A stretch of 23,643 bases of DNA from a virus: the IMG/VR virus record IMGVR_UViG_3300009091_000174, positions 1 to 23,643 of that record. The stretch is one strand, 5' to 3'. A model generated the notes under the pieces. That model worked only from the letters and a program-made list of their open reading frames with translations. It ran no database searches and was not told where the DNA came from. Positions 6,516 through 12,884 of the stretch are shown in pieces (position 1 is the first letter of the stretch; each line of letters starts with the position of its first letter). The translations under genes and the position numbers were made by a program.

Positions 6516-7357
6516 CCACCCCTACTACTACGGTTCGGAGGCGGGCACAACGCCCTACTACTGCTACGCCAGCAGCCACCCCTGCTGCTGCCGTAAGGCC
6601 GTCAGTGCCCGCCTCCGTGTTCTCCAGGCTTGAGAAGCCGGGCACTGCCACTCACCTGAAGGGTGTGCTGTTCGGCCCCTCCAAGACTGGAAAGACTGTC
6701 GCCTCTGTGAGTGGGAAGGGCAAGAAGTTGCTTGTGCTCACGGAGCCTGATGGAGACCTGTCAATCGTCGGTCGGAAGGATGTGGCTGTCCTCAAGCCAG
6801 CCAACTGGAAGGACATGGACGAGATCATCCGTGAGCTGCACGGTAGTGAGCGTGAGCACTGGGAGTGGGTCATCTTCGACTCAGTCACCTTCATGTTTGA
6901 GGTCATTGGAGCCAAGGACATCCTGAAGACGCTGTCTGAGAACCGAGATGCCCGCCGCAGCTACCTCAACGCAGGCGCTGCCGTCAACCAACTGATCCAC
7001 GACGCCGTGGCTTTGCCTACCAACGTCATCTTCATCACACAGATGCGGATTGACGAGGCTGATGAGGAGTCCGGTGAGGTGCCCCTCGACCCGGAGGCTG
7101 GGGAATACAACTGGACACTGGCTGTTACACCGATGGTGTACAAGGTCCTGGCTCCTGCTGTGAGCTTCTTGGGCCGCACCTACAAGAAGGTGGGGTATGA
7201 GGGAGCGCAGGGCAAGCCACGGAAGAAGGTCAGCCAGTACTGGACGTCCTTCGAGGACTTCGGGCGCAGCCCAGCCGGGGCTAGGTTCCCGGTGCCTGAG
7301 CAGGTGCAGAACCTGGACCTGGGCAAGTTGCTAGCAACAGTCAAAGGAGGTGAATGA
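6512..7357 (+). CDS. Sak4-like RecA-fold ATPase (phage recombinase)
   Basis: 281 aa, overlapping the upstream nuclease by ATGA. A disordered N-terminus of about 35 residues is rich in Thr, Pro, Ala and Arg. The ATPase core begins near residue 48. Walker A is GPSKTGKT (55-62) and Walker B is WVIFDSVT with D123. The region around NVIFITQMRIDEAD looks like the sensor strand of RecA-fold proteins. Phage P-loop proteins with this layout (AAA_24/Sak4 group) act with an SSB in single-strand annealing and strand exchange. Here it lies between a Cas4-like exonuclease and an SSB-like protein, which supports that role. A DNA-maintenance ATPase without recombinase activity is the main alternative. Confidence 0.85.
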   Translation: MTTPTTTVRRRAQRPTTATPAATPAAAVRPSVPASVFSRLEKPGTATHLKGVLFGPSKTGKTVASVSGKGKKLLVLTEPDGDLSIVGRKDVAVLKPANWKDMDEIIRELHGSEREHWEWVIFDSVTFMFEVIGAKDILKTLSENRDARRSYLNAGAAVNQLIHDAVALPTNVIFITQMRIDEADEESGEVPLDPEAGEYNWTLAVTPMVYKVLAPAVSFLGRTYKKVGYEGAQGKPRKKVSQYWTSFEDFGRSPAGARFPVPEQVQNLDLGKLLATVKGGE

Positions 7358-7836
7358 TGGCTACAGCACGACGAATCGAGGTCACTGCTGAAGACCTGGA
7401 GCGCAAGCCTGGCGGTGGTTCCTACGGAAACCTGGAGGTGCCTGCCGACTACGAGGCGCAGCTCGTGTCCGTGGAGGACTACGACAAGCGCAGCGTGGGC
7501 AAGTCCTTCGGGTGGATCTGGAACTTCGACATCGAAGGCCTGCCCTTCCGGGTGTACACCAGCTTCTCACTGCCCGCACGCTGGAAGCTGATTGAGGTGG
7601 TCTCGGCGTTCGCGCCGTCTCAGATCAACCCCGGCATCAATGACATCGACCCGGCTACATACGTCGGGATGACAGTAGGGGCGCATGTGGACTTTGATGT
7701 GTCCGAAGAGAAGTGGGATGGCACCAGCCCCCGCTACAGGGAGATCAAGTACGTCTTCCCTCTGGTAGATCTCCAAGATCCGAACTTCGTACAGCCGCCT
7801 GCCGACAAGAAGGCGGCAGATCCAGAGGTTCTCTGA
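7357..7836 (+). CDS. DUF669-like, putative single-stranded DNA-binding protein
   Basis: 159 aa from the ATG at 7357, chosen because the SD (AAAGGAGG, 7343-7350) is 6 bases away. An ATG three bases earlier (7354) overlaps the upstream stop as ATGA but leaves only 3 bases of spacing. The protein has the DUF669 pattern: a beta-rich domain beginning GNLEVPADYEAQLVSVEDYD, a strand with FGWIWNFDIEG, and a central helical part (ARWKLIEVVSAF). A final beta region (GMTVGAHVDFDVSE to REIKYVFPLVD) precedes a charged tail. Phage DUF669 proteins sit beside Sak4-type recombinases and are thought to coat ssDNA, as this context suggests. The family call is by pattern only. Confidence 0.65.
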   Translation: MATARRIEVTAEDLERKPGGGSYGNLEVPADYEAQLVSVEDYDKRSVGKSFGWIWNFDIEGLPFRVYTSFSLPARWKLIEVVSAFAPSQINPGINDIDPATYVGMTVGAHVDFDVSEEKWDGTSPRYREIKYVFPLVDLQDPNFVQPPADKKAADPEVL

Positions 7837-7851
7837 AAGGAGGTGGTTGCT

Positions 7852-7881
7852 TTGCCCACGAATGATCCATCGTGGCAGTAA
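7852..7881 (+). other. Possible 9-codon mini-ORF behind an orphan SD
   Basis: Directly after the DUF669-like gene a full SD (AAAGGAGGT, 7836-7844) is followed 8 bases later by a TTG codon. The frame encodes PTNDPSWQ after the start and stops at 7881, four bases before the terminator stem. A GTG at 7843 in the same frame is too close to the SD. This may be a very short peptide, or the remnant of a deleted gene whose SD survived. Confidence 0.3.
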
Positions 7882-7884
7882 CTA

Positions 7885-7916
7885 AGGAGAGGCCCCCCGA
7901 GTGGGGGGCCTCTCCT
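7885..7916. terminator. Strong bidirectional terminator between convergent blocks
   Basis: A perfect 14-bp stem, AGGAGAGGCCCCCC (7885-7898) with GGGGGGCCTCTCCT (7903-7916), encloses the loop GAGT. It sits between the end of the rightward replication block (7836) and the end of the leftward late block (7930). T-rich tails are weak on both sides (TGTTGG to the right, TTAGTTAC to the left). The symmetry and position indicate that it stops transcription from both directions. Confidence 0.85.
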
Positions 7917-7929
7917 GTTGGTAGTCTGG

Positions 7930-8232
7930 TCAGCCTCTCAGCTGCTTCTCTGCGGCTGCGATAGATGCCTCCGCATCCTTGAGATGTGCGAGAGCCTCCG
8001 GATCAGCCGGGAAGTAGCCCTTAGCACCTTCCCATAGCTGCTTAAGGATGCCCCATCCCGCCACAAGGAGCGAAGAGATCGCAGCACTGATAGCAGCGAC
8101 CACAACAGTCTTACTAGCTGATACATCAAGTTGAAACGAACCAGCTACAGACTGCACAGCAGCCGCAACACCACCGAATGCTGAGATCAACGCAGCGATT
8201 GCTTGGCCAAGCAGTTTCTTGAAGTCGAACAC
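7930..8232 (-). CDS. Putative holin
   Basis: 100 aa, GTG start at 8232 with an excellent SD (AGAAAGGAGGTAAC). Two hydrophobic stretches are visible, about residues 8-30 (GQAIAALISAFGGVAAAVQS) and 44-63 (VVVAAISAAISSLLVAGWGI). A charged, Ala-rich C-terminus follows (LAHLKDAEASIAAAEKQLRG). Size, two membrane segments and a position directly after the endolysin fit a holin, which forms membrane holes that release the amidase or trigger lysis. It is the last gene of the leftward block and appears to have its own promoter with palindromic sites. There is no family-specific motif, so another small membrane protein of the lysis cassette is possible. Confidence 0.65.
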   Translation of the reverse strand: MFDFKKLLGQAIAALISAFGGVAAAVQSVAGSFQLDVSASKTVVVAAISAAISSLLVAGWGILKQLWEGAKGYFPADPEALAHLKDAEASIAAAEKQLRG

Positions 8233-8242
8233 GTTACCTCCT

Positions 8243-8281
8243 TTCTACGTAGAAGGGTAGTCTACTTACCTTCGAGGGTAA
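8243..8281 (-). promoter_or_regulatory. Holin promoter TAGACT with two palindromic sites
   Basis: TAGACT (leftward, 8264-8259) overlaps the TAG stop of the amidase gene and lies 26 bases before the holin GTG. A perfect 12-base palindrome, TTCTACGTAGAA (8243-8254), sits between it and the SD. A near-perfect dyad, TTACCTTCGAGGGTAA (8266-8281), sits just upstream of the hexamer. These could be repressor or activator sites, or RNA hairpins that hide the SD. Confidence 0.4.
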
Positions 8282-9029
8282 CCACACGCTGACGTAGTGT
8301 GGCAAGCTCCTCGTCGTGTTGGTTAAGGCGACCGATGACGTTGAGCCGCCATGGATTGACGACTGGCCCACCGCCCAGGATGTCCTTAGCCATTCGCGTG
8401 AGCTTGATGATATCAAGTGCGCCCGGATCCCAGTGGTCGTTGCCTGGTACGTGTTGGTGCCCCCACAGGGTGGGCTTCTCATTTAGCCCTCTGCGCCATG
8501 TGTCCCACGACACGCGGTAGTTGGTGTTGAACCCCCAGCTTCCCTTGGCCGACCACTTCTCGGGGTAGTTGTCCAGAGCAGGGGCCAGCTCCGGAAGGGC
8601 GCGTACCACATCTGCCAGCCACCCGGCCACCAGCCCGTACATCCTGTCGTCCCAGTTAGGAGGGCTAGCTGCCATGCTGATGATCTCAACACCGATGTTG
8701 TGGCTACCCTCATGGTTGGTCTCGGGGTCTCCGCTCCTGTGTAGCAGGGCGTAGTTAGTCAGGTCCAGATCACAGTGCTGGTGCTTCACCTCATCTCCAT
8801 TGGCTAGCGTAACGTAGCCAGCTGGCGTCCAGTACTTGCCTGCCTTGAGAGAGTGCTCGTTGCCAGCCAGGCCTAGTGTCATGTGCGGTGGGTAGGGGTA
8901 GTCATAGAGACGCAGCCCCTCCGTAGTGTGCAGCACGATGCGCCCAGGTGAGTTGGGGTTGCGCGGGACGTCCCCCGTGCGGTTGGTGGAGACTACTACC
9001 TTCTTGTAGTTAGGCAGCCATATGCTCAT
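8262..9029 (-). CDS. Endolysin: N-acetylmuramoyl-L-alanine amidase (Amidase_2/PGRP fold)
   Basis: 255 aa, ATG at 9029 with SD CGGAGGTTAAC, which covers the stop of the upstream gene. The catalytic domain spans about residues 25-210. Zinc ligands and catalytic residues are recognisable: H34 in RIVLHTTEG, E115 in HNIGVEI, H191 in LWGHQHVPG and D201 in HWDPG. This enzyme family cuts the bond between muramic acid and the stem peptide of peptidoglycan. The C-terminus (residues about 225-255, RLNQHDEELATLRQRVVTLEG) looks like a short coiled coil rather than a classical wall-binding repeat. There is no signal peptide, so export would depend on the neighbouring holin. Confidence 0.9.
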   Translation of the reverse strand: MSIWLPNYKKVVVSTNRTGDVPRNPNSPGRIVLHTTEGLRLYDYPYPPHMTLGLAGNEHSLKAGKYWTPAGYVTLANGDEVKHQHCDLDLTNYALLHRSGDPETNHEGSHNIGVEIISMAASPPNWDDRMYGLVAGWLADVVRALPELAPALDNYPEKWSAKGSWGFNTNYRVSWDTWRRGLNEKPTLWGHQHVPGNDHWDPGALDIIKLTRMAKDILGGGPVVNPWRLNVIGRLNQHDEELATLRQRVVTLEGK

Positions 9030-9030
9030 G

Positions 9031-9312
9031 TTAACCTCCGTGGAAAGCTAGGGTCACAGTGATGATCGTGGTAACAGCAGCCAGTATAGCGGCCAGGTAG
9101 CCCCACAGTTCTCTCCTTGTTACAAACCTAGCCGCCTGGTCTTTCATCGAAGATCGGAACTCGTTCATGCCTTCCAGCCTGGCGTTCAGAGTATCAGATG
9201 CCAACTTCGTTGCTCGCTCCTGGTCAGCGAATCGCTCTTCCATCCGGTCCAGCACCATCTGAAAAAGCATCTTGATGTGCTCGTAAAGAGCGTCTATTTC
9301 ACGGGCGGTCAT
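9031..9312 (-). CDS. XhlA-like small membrane protein of the lysis cassette
   Basis: 93 aa. Residues 1-65 are helical and highly charged, with heptad character (IDALYEHIKMLFQMVLDRME). One C-terminal membrane helix follows, about residues 69-90 (LWGYLAAILAAVTTIITVTL), and the tail is only a few residues long. Coiled coil plus one C-terminal helix is the layout of XhlA/hemolysin-type accessory lysis proteins in Gram-positive phages, which cooperate with holin and amidase at the membrane. It sits one base upstream of the amidase gene. It has no SD; a TAGACT box lies six bases before the ATG, so a leaderless mRNA is likely. A spanin-like role is less likely without a signal sequence. Confidence 0.65.
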   Translation of the reverse strand: MTAREIDALYEHIKMLFQMVLDRMEERFADQERATKLASDTLNARLEGMNEFRSSMKDQAARFVTRRELWGYLAAILAAVTTIITVTLAFHGG

Positions 9313-9318
9313 GGAGTT

Positions 9319-9327
9319 AGTCTACCA
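9319..9327 (-). promoter_or_regulatory. Candidate leaderless promoter (TGGTAGACT) of the lysis cassette
   Basis: Reading leftward, TGG-TAGACT (-10 hexamer 9324-9319) is followed by AACTCC and the ATG at 9312. It is an extended -10 box with exactly six bases to the start codon, and no SD is present. The site lies in the 24-base gap after the tail protein gene and would switch on the lysis genes separately. Confidence 0.5.
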
Positions 9328-9336
9328 GCAGTACAT

Positions 9337-10602
9337 TCATCCAGCTACCCCCCACACACCACCCTGGGTGGCACGGTAGTAGGTAGGTAGTGAGGCGACA
9401 GGGGGAACCAGAATGGTAGCTGCTGCCCACTGATCGCTGGCTATGGTGAAAGCAGCTGGGTCTATGGCATCACCAGATTCAACCCAGGCAAATGCAACTG
9501 CCACTCCAACACCTGCTGGGCTGAACATCTGACACAGGTAGCCTGCTGGGTAAGCGGTGGGTACGCCACCACCATCATTCGCCATTACGGCCATCACCAT
9601 CCACTTCTTAGATGCGGATGGGCTAACGCTCGGTGGGTTGGGGGCTGTGTCTGCTCCTGAGGCAGTGGCAGCTTCTGGGGCAGTAGAAAGCGGAGCAGAG
9701 CGTGTCACTCTGAAGGTGATAGTAGTCCATGTAGTCAAAGCACTAAGTGTGAGTGTGAAGCGCTCTGCTTCGGCTCCGCTCACATCGTGTGCTCCTACTG
9801 AAAGAGTCACAGCCGTCGTTGCATCTGTCTTCTCTGCAATCTCAGTCCAACCAGCAGGCCAGGTAACGGTCTTGCCTGCATCAACTCCAACAACACAGTA
9901 GATGACTTCACCAACCAGCATGTCTGGCGGGTACTCGATGGGGCAGGTTATGGATTGCACCGCAACGTCCGTTGCCCATGCTTGTCCGATAGGACGAGGC
10001 CAGATCTCCGTGCCCTCGGCTATGCAGAGGACGGGTCTGCGAACGGTATGTCCACCATCATTGCAAATCCAGTACTGCGCCCAGCCTGGATCGATTGAAT
10101 AGTCGTAGTCAAAATGGAAACCCATGTCGTAACCAGAGATGAAGTTGACCCGCGCGGTTATCTCCTGGACGATAGACGAGATGTTCTCGGTGAACAGGCC
10201 ACTCATGTCCCTGATGGACGACTCTTCTCCACCCCCAGGCATGAGGAGTGTAGTGAGGGCGGTTGTGTGAATGCCGTGGTCTGTGTTCCACTCTGCTGAG
10301 GTAGTAGGGGCCGCATGGTCGTCTTCATCTATCCCGTAGATGGTTAGAGGAAGACCACCGGCACCTCGGTAGTTGGTGTTTGGGGAGAGCATACCCAGGA
10401 AGATGAAGGCATCTCCAGGTGTGGCATCATGATCCAACGCTATACCGGCAAATCTAAACCAACCGTCATATGCCTCTAGAGCAGAGCCACCCATCCAACC
10501 CATGTTGGTAGCAGTTGAACTGAAGGTGCTATTGCCCCCAGCCCCCATCTCACAGCACCCATCGTTAGCGTCAGCGGCGATTTCGTAAGTGAGCATTGCC
10601 AT
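9337..10602 (-). CDS. Putative tail fibre / receptor-binding protein
   Basis: 421 aa, ATG at 10602 with SD AGGAG 8 bases upstream. The protein is rich in Thr, Ala, Gly and Trp with few charges, typical of phage tail surface proteins. Residues about 1-210 form one part with a short Cys-containing motif (DGCCEMGAGG). Residues about 215-405 form a beta domain: MLVGEVIYCVVGVDAG, then TWPAGWTEIAE, then ASKKWMVMAVMAND. A domain of the same pattern occurs in the N-terminal half of the neighbouring 759-aa fibre, so the two proteins seem to share a module. It lies between the fibre and lysis genes, a common place for host-recognition proteins. The receptor is unknown. Confidence 0.6.
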   Translation of the reverse strand: MAMLTYEIAADANDGCCEMGAGGNSTFSSTATNMGWMGGSALEAYDGWFRFAGIALDHDATPGDAFIFLGMLSPNTNYRGAGGLPLTIYGIDEDDHAAPTTSAEWNTDHGIHTTALTTLLMPGGGEESSIRDMSGLFTENISSIVQEITARVNFISGYDMGFHFDYDYSIDPGWAQYWICNDGGHTVRRPVLCIAEGTEIWPRPIGQAWATDVAVQSITCPIEYPPDMLVGEVIYCVVGVDAGKTVTWPAGWTEIAEKTDATTAVTLSVGAHDVSGAEAERFTLTLSALTTWTTITFRVTRSAPLSTAPEAATASGADTAPNPPSVSPSASKKWMVMAVMANDGGGVPTAYPAGYLCQMFSPAGVGVAVAFAWVESGDAIDPAAFTIASDQWAAATILVPPVASLPTYYRATQGGVWGVAG

Positions 10603-10603
10603 C

Positions 10604-12883
10604 TCACACGCTCCTAGTGCAACGAATCATGAGTGTCAGGTTGGCCCCTGGTGTGGTGCTACCGATCTGGTCGATGTCTACGGTGAAGTAGGAGTTGGCG
10701 GCAAAGGCGGTTACGTCTGGAGCCGACCAGGAACCAGAGTCCGTGTCGCCGGTGGCGATGGTGGGTCGGTTGCCCTGCGTGGTGTAGATGGTGGTGCCAT
10801 CCATATGAACATCTACGATGGCACTAGCTCCTACAGGAGCGGTGCCTACAAGAGCACGGCAAGATACGATGGTCACAGCCACAGGCAGCATGAACTTGAC
10901 GACACCGTTGCTGACTTCCAGGCTGCCGGGCACGGTGTAGATCAGTGTCATCTCCTGTGTGCCACCCCCGGCAGCAGCAGCCGGTCCCCACGAATCTCCG
11001 TCCCAAGTTAGCACATCGTCTGCGTTGGGAGCCGCAGCGTCAACGTCAGAGAGATCGGCTAGAGCAGCATCAATAGCCATGTAGGCGGCATCGTGGTCAT
11101 GAGCAATGTCTGCATAGGCAGCATCATGGTTGTGAGCGTCAGTAGCTAGTCCTGCCTCAGCTGCCGTTTGGTTGATCCACTCGCTAGTACCAGTGTCATA
11201 GGCCAACACTTCATTGTCTGCTACATCCGTCACCGTCACGTCTGTCTGCCCAGCAGCAAGAGCATGTGCCCCACCACCAGGAGCAGCAGCTATCCACTCA
11301 CCAGGATCAGCGTCCCACGTCAGCACATCAAGGTCGTTGGGGGCAGCAGCATTGACATCGGTGTGTGAATCAAGGGCATGTGGGCCTGCAGCTGGGGCGT
11401 CTGCAGCTATCCACTCACCTGGGTCAGCATCCCAGGTGAGGAGTTGAAGGTCCGCAGGAGCAGCAGCGTTTACGTCTGTTAAGTCATCCAGGGCCATCGC
11501 CCCGCCAGCGGGGGCAGCAGGCTCCCACTCGGCTGCCACTGCATCCCAAGTCAAGACATCACCGTTATCGGGAGCAGCGTCAGATACGTTGCCCAACTCA
11601 CCCAAGTCTAGAGCCAGATCAATCCAGGCATTCTCACCAGCATCCCAGGCCAAGGCCATGTGGTTACCTGGGTCTGTTGCACTAACGTCACTCAGATCAT
11701 CTAGGGCATGAACGTGGGCGATGTCCGAGTAGTCAGCGTCATGGTCATGGGTATCGGCTGCCAAACCCGCTTCGGCAGCTGTCTGGTTGATCCACGTGAC
11801 AGAGCCAGAATCGTAAGCTAGAACTTCGTTGTCTGCAGGAGTGGTGATGACGACATCATCTAGCTCATCTAGGTCAAGCAAGATAGAGCCACCTTCCCCA
11901 CTGTGAACATGGTCAACGTGAGCCAAGTCCAACTCAAACCATTCCTGTGGCTTCCAGTGTTCTGTGTAGGCATCCCAAGCCATGATTGTGTTGTCGGCGT
12001 AGTTTGCTATGAGAGAGCCAGGCAGAGCTATGACCCCATAAGCACATTGCACCATCGCCCCAAACACCATGCTTCCTGCATCTTCAGGTGTGGTGATTGC
12101 TCTCTTGCCAGCGATGAATAGGTGAAGGTCTGCATCCCCTCCAGGTTCTTCATCGTAGTGGTGGTTGTAGTGCATGTACTCGTAGCCAGTAGGCCACGTC
12201 TCTACTTCTGCGTTCCATGAGAAAGTCTGTGCTACACACAGATAAAGCCATGCCGTTCCAGAAGCCGGGGTTATTGCAGAGAAGTTGAATCCAGCTGGAG
12301 GCGTGGGATTATCGAATCCCTGTCCCACATAGGAGAACAGATTTGTGGATGGGTCTAGCACATCTGCAAACTCCAACACGGTAACTGCATGATCTGATGC
12401 TCCAAAGGCAGCAGTAGCCGTAGCAGACTCCTCCTCCAACCCAGTTACCACTCGGTACCAGATGGCAAGATCTACACCATTATGACACAGGTCTCCCCTG
12501 GCAGTGAATCCCTCCAGGGTTACAAGAGGGTCTGCGAAAGAACCGGAGTAAACGAGAGCGATGAGTAGGTTGCCTGGAACTAGCCCCAGAGGAAGCTTGA
12601 CCTCAAACTCTGCTCCTCCCGCTGCTGGCCAGAAGGTACTCTCTTCTTGCCCTGGTACCCAGTATGGTGCCCCGGCCTCTGCCTCCATGTCAAACTCCTC
12701 AATGACATCCAACACAGATGCGTTCTCCCATCGGCTGTCAGTTGCATTCCAGTAAAGAACGTCGTAGGCATCAGGATCAGGAACCTCGACATCCACCAGA
12801 TCATCTAGGTACAGGTCAACGGCCTCTTGAATGGGCCTATCACCTAGTGTGAAACGAACAGCACCAAGTGGAATCCAGGGCAC
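10604..12883 (-). CDS. Tail fibre with tandem LxDLxDV...WD repeats
   Basis: 759 aa, GTG start at 12883, one base after the stop of the upstream gene; the SD is weak. The N-terminus (residues about 1-60) resembles a virion-anchoring segment and carries the first LDDLVDV repeat. Residues about 75-285 are a beta domain shared with the 421-aa tail protein. Residues about 330-640 hold repeats of about 35 residues with the pattern L-D-L-D-V, P, V-L-W-D, W (for example ALDDLTDVNAAAPADLQLLT). His/Asp-rich linkers (HDHDADYSDIAHVHALDDL) interrupt them. The C-terminus (about 645-759) looks like the beta domain that often caps phage fibres (IATGDTDSGSW, QIGSTTPGANLTLMIR). The protein should trimerise and contact the host. 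Its repeats match a widespread phage fibre pattern. Confidence 0.82.
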   Translation of the reverse strand: MPWIPLGAVRFTLGDRPIQEAVDLYLDDLVDVEVPDPDAYDVLYWNATDSRWENASVLDVIEEFDMEAEAGAPYWVPGQEESTFWPAAGGAEFEVKLPLGLVPGNLLIALVYSGSFADPLVTLEGFTARGDLCHNGVDLAIWYRVVTGLEEESATATAAFGASDHAVTVLEFADVLDPSTNLFSYVGQGFDNPTPPAGFNFSAITPASGTAWLYLCVAQTFSWNAEVETWPTGYEYMHYNHHYDEEPGGDADLHLFIAGKRAITTPEDAGSMVFGAMVQCAYGVIALPGSLIANYADNTIMAWDAYTEHWKPQEWFELDLAHVDHVHSGEGGSILLDLDELDDVVITTPADNEVLAYDSGSVTWINQTAAEAGLAADTHDHDADYSDIAHVHALDDLSDVSATDPGNHMALAWDAGENAWIDLALDLGELGNVSDAAPDNGDVLTWDAVAAEWEPAAPAGGAMALDDLTDVNAAAPADLQLLTWDADPGEWIAADAPAAGPHALDSHTDVNAAAPNDLDVLTWDADPGEWIAAAPGGGAHALAAGQTDVTVTDVADNEVLAYDTGTSEWINQTAAEAGLATDAHNHDAAYADIAHDHDAAYMAIDAALADLSDVDAAAPNADDVLTWDGDSWGPAAAAGGGTQEMTLIYTVPGSLEVSNGVVKFMLPVAVTIVSCRALVGTAPVGASAIVDVHMDGTTIYTTQGNRPTIATGDTDSGSWSAPDVTAFAANSYFTVDIDQIGSTTPGANLTLMIRCTRSV
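10970..11885 (-). repeat. Tandem protein repeats inside the tail fibre gene
   Basis: About eight imperfect copies of a unit near 100-120 bases encode the LxDLxDV...VLxWD...W motif. Two copies (around 11110-11215 and 11715-11845) are longer and share NEVLAYD, WINQTAAEAGLA and an HDA-rich linker, so that longer unit has been duplicated as a whole. The copies differ enough at DNA level that this is protein-level repetition rather than recent slippage. Confidence 0.7.
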
Positions 12884-12884
12884 G

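Noticed and set aside
10589-11011. Rightward open frame of 140 codons within the fibre gene
   Set aside because: It is antisense to the fibre C-terminal domain, has no SD, and its composition follows from the repeat-rich gene on the other strand.
10970-11885. Repetitive DNA in the fibre gene as a possible CRISPR or tandem-repeat array
   Set aside because: The repetition follows a protein motif in one continuous frame and the copies are imperfect at DNA level.
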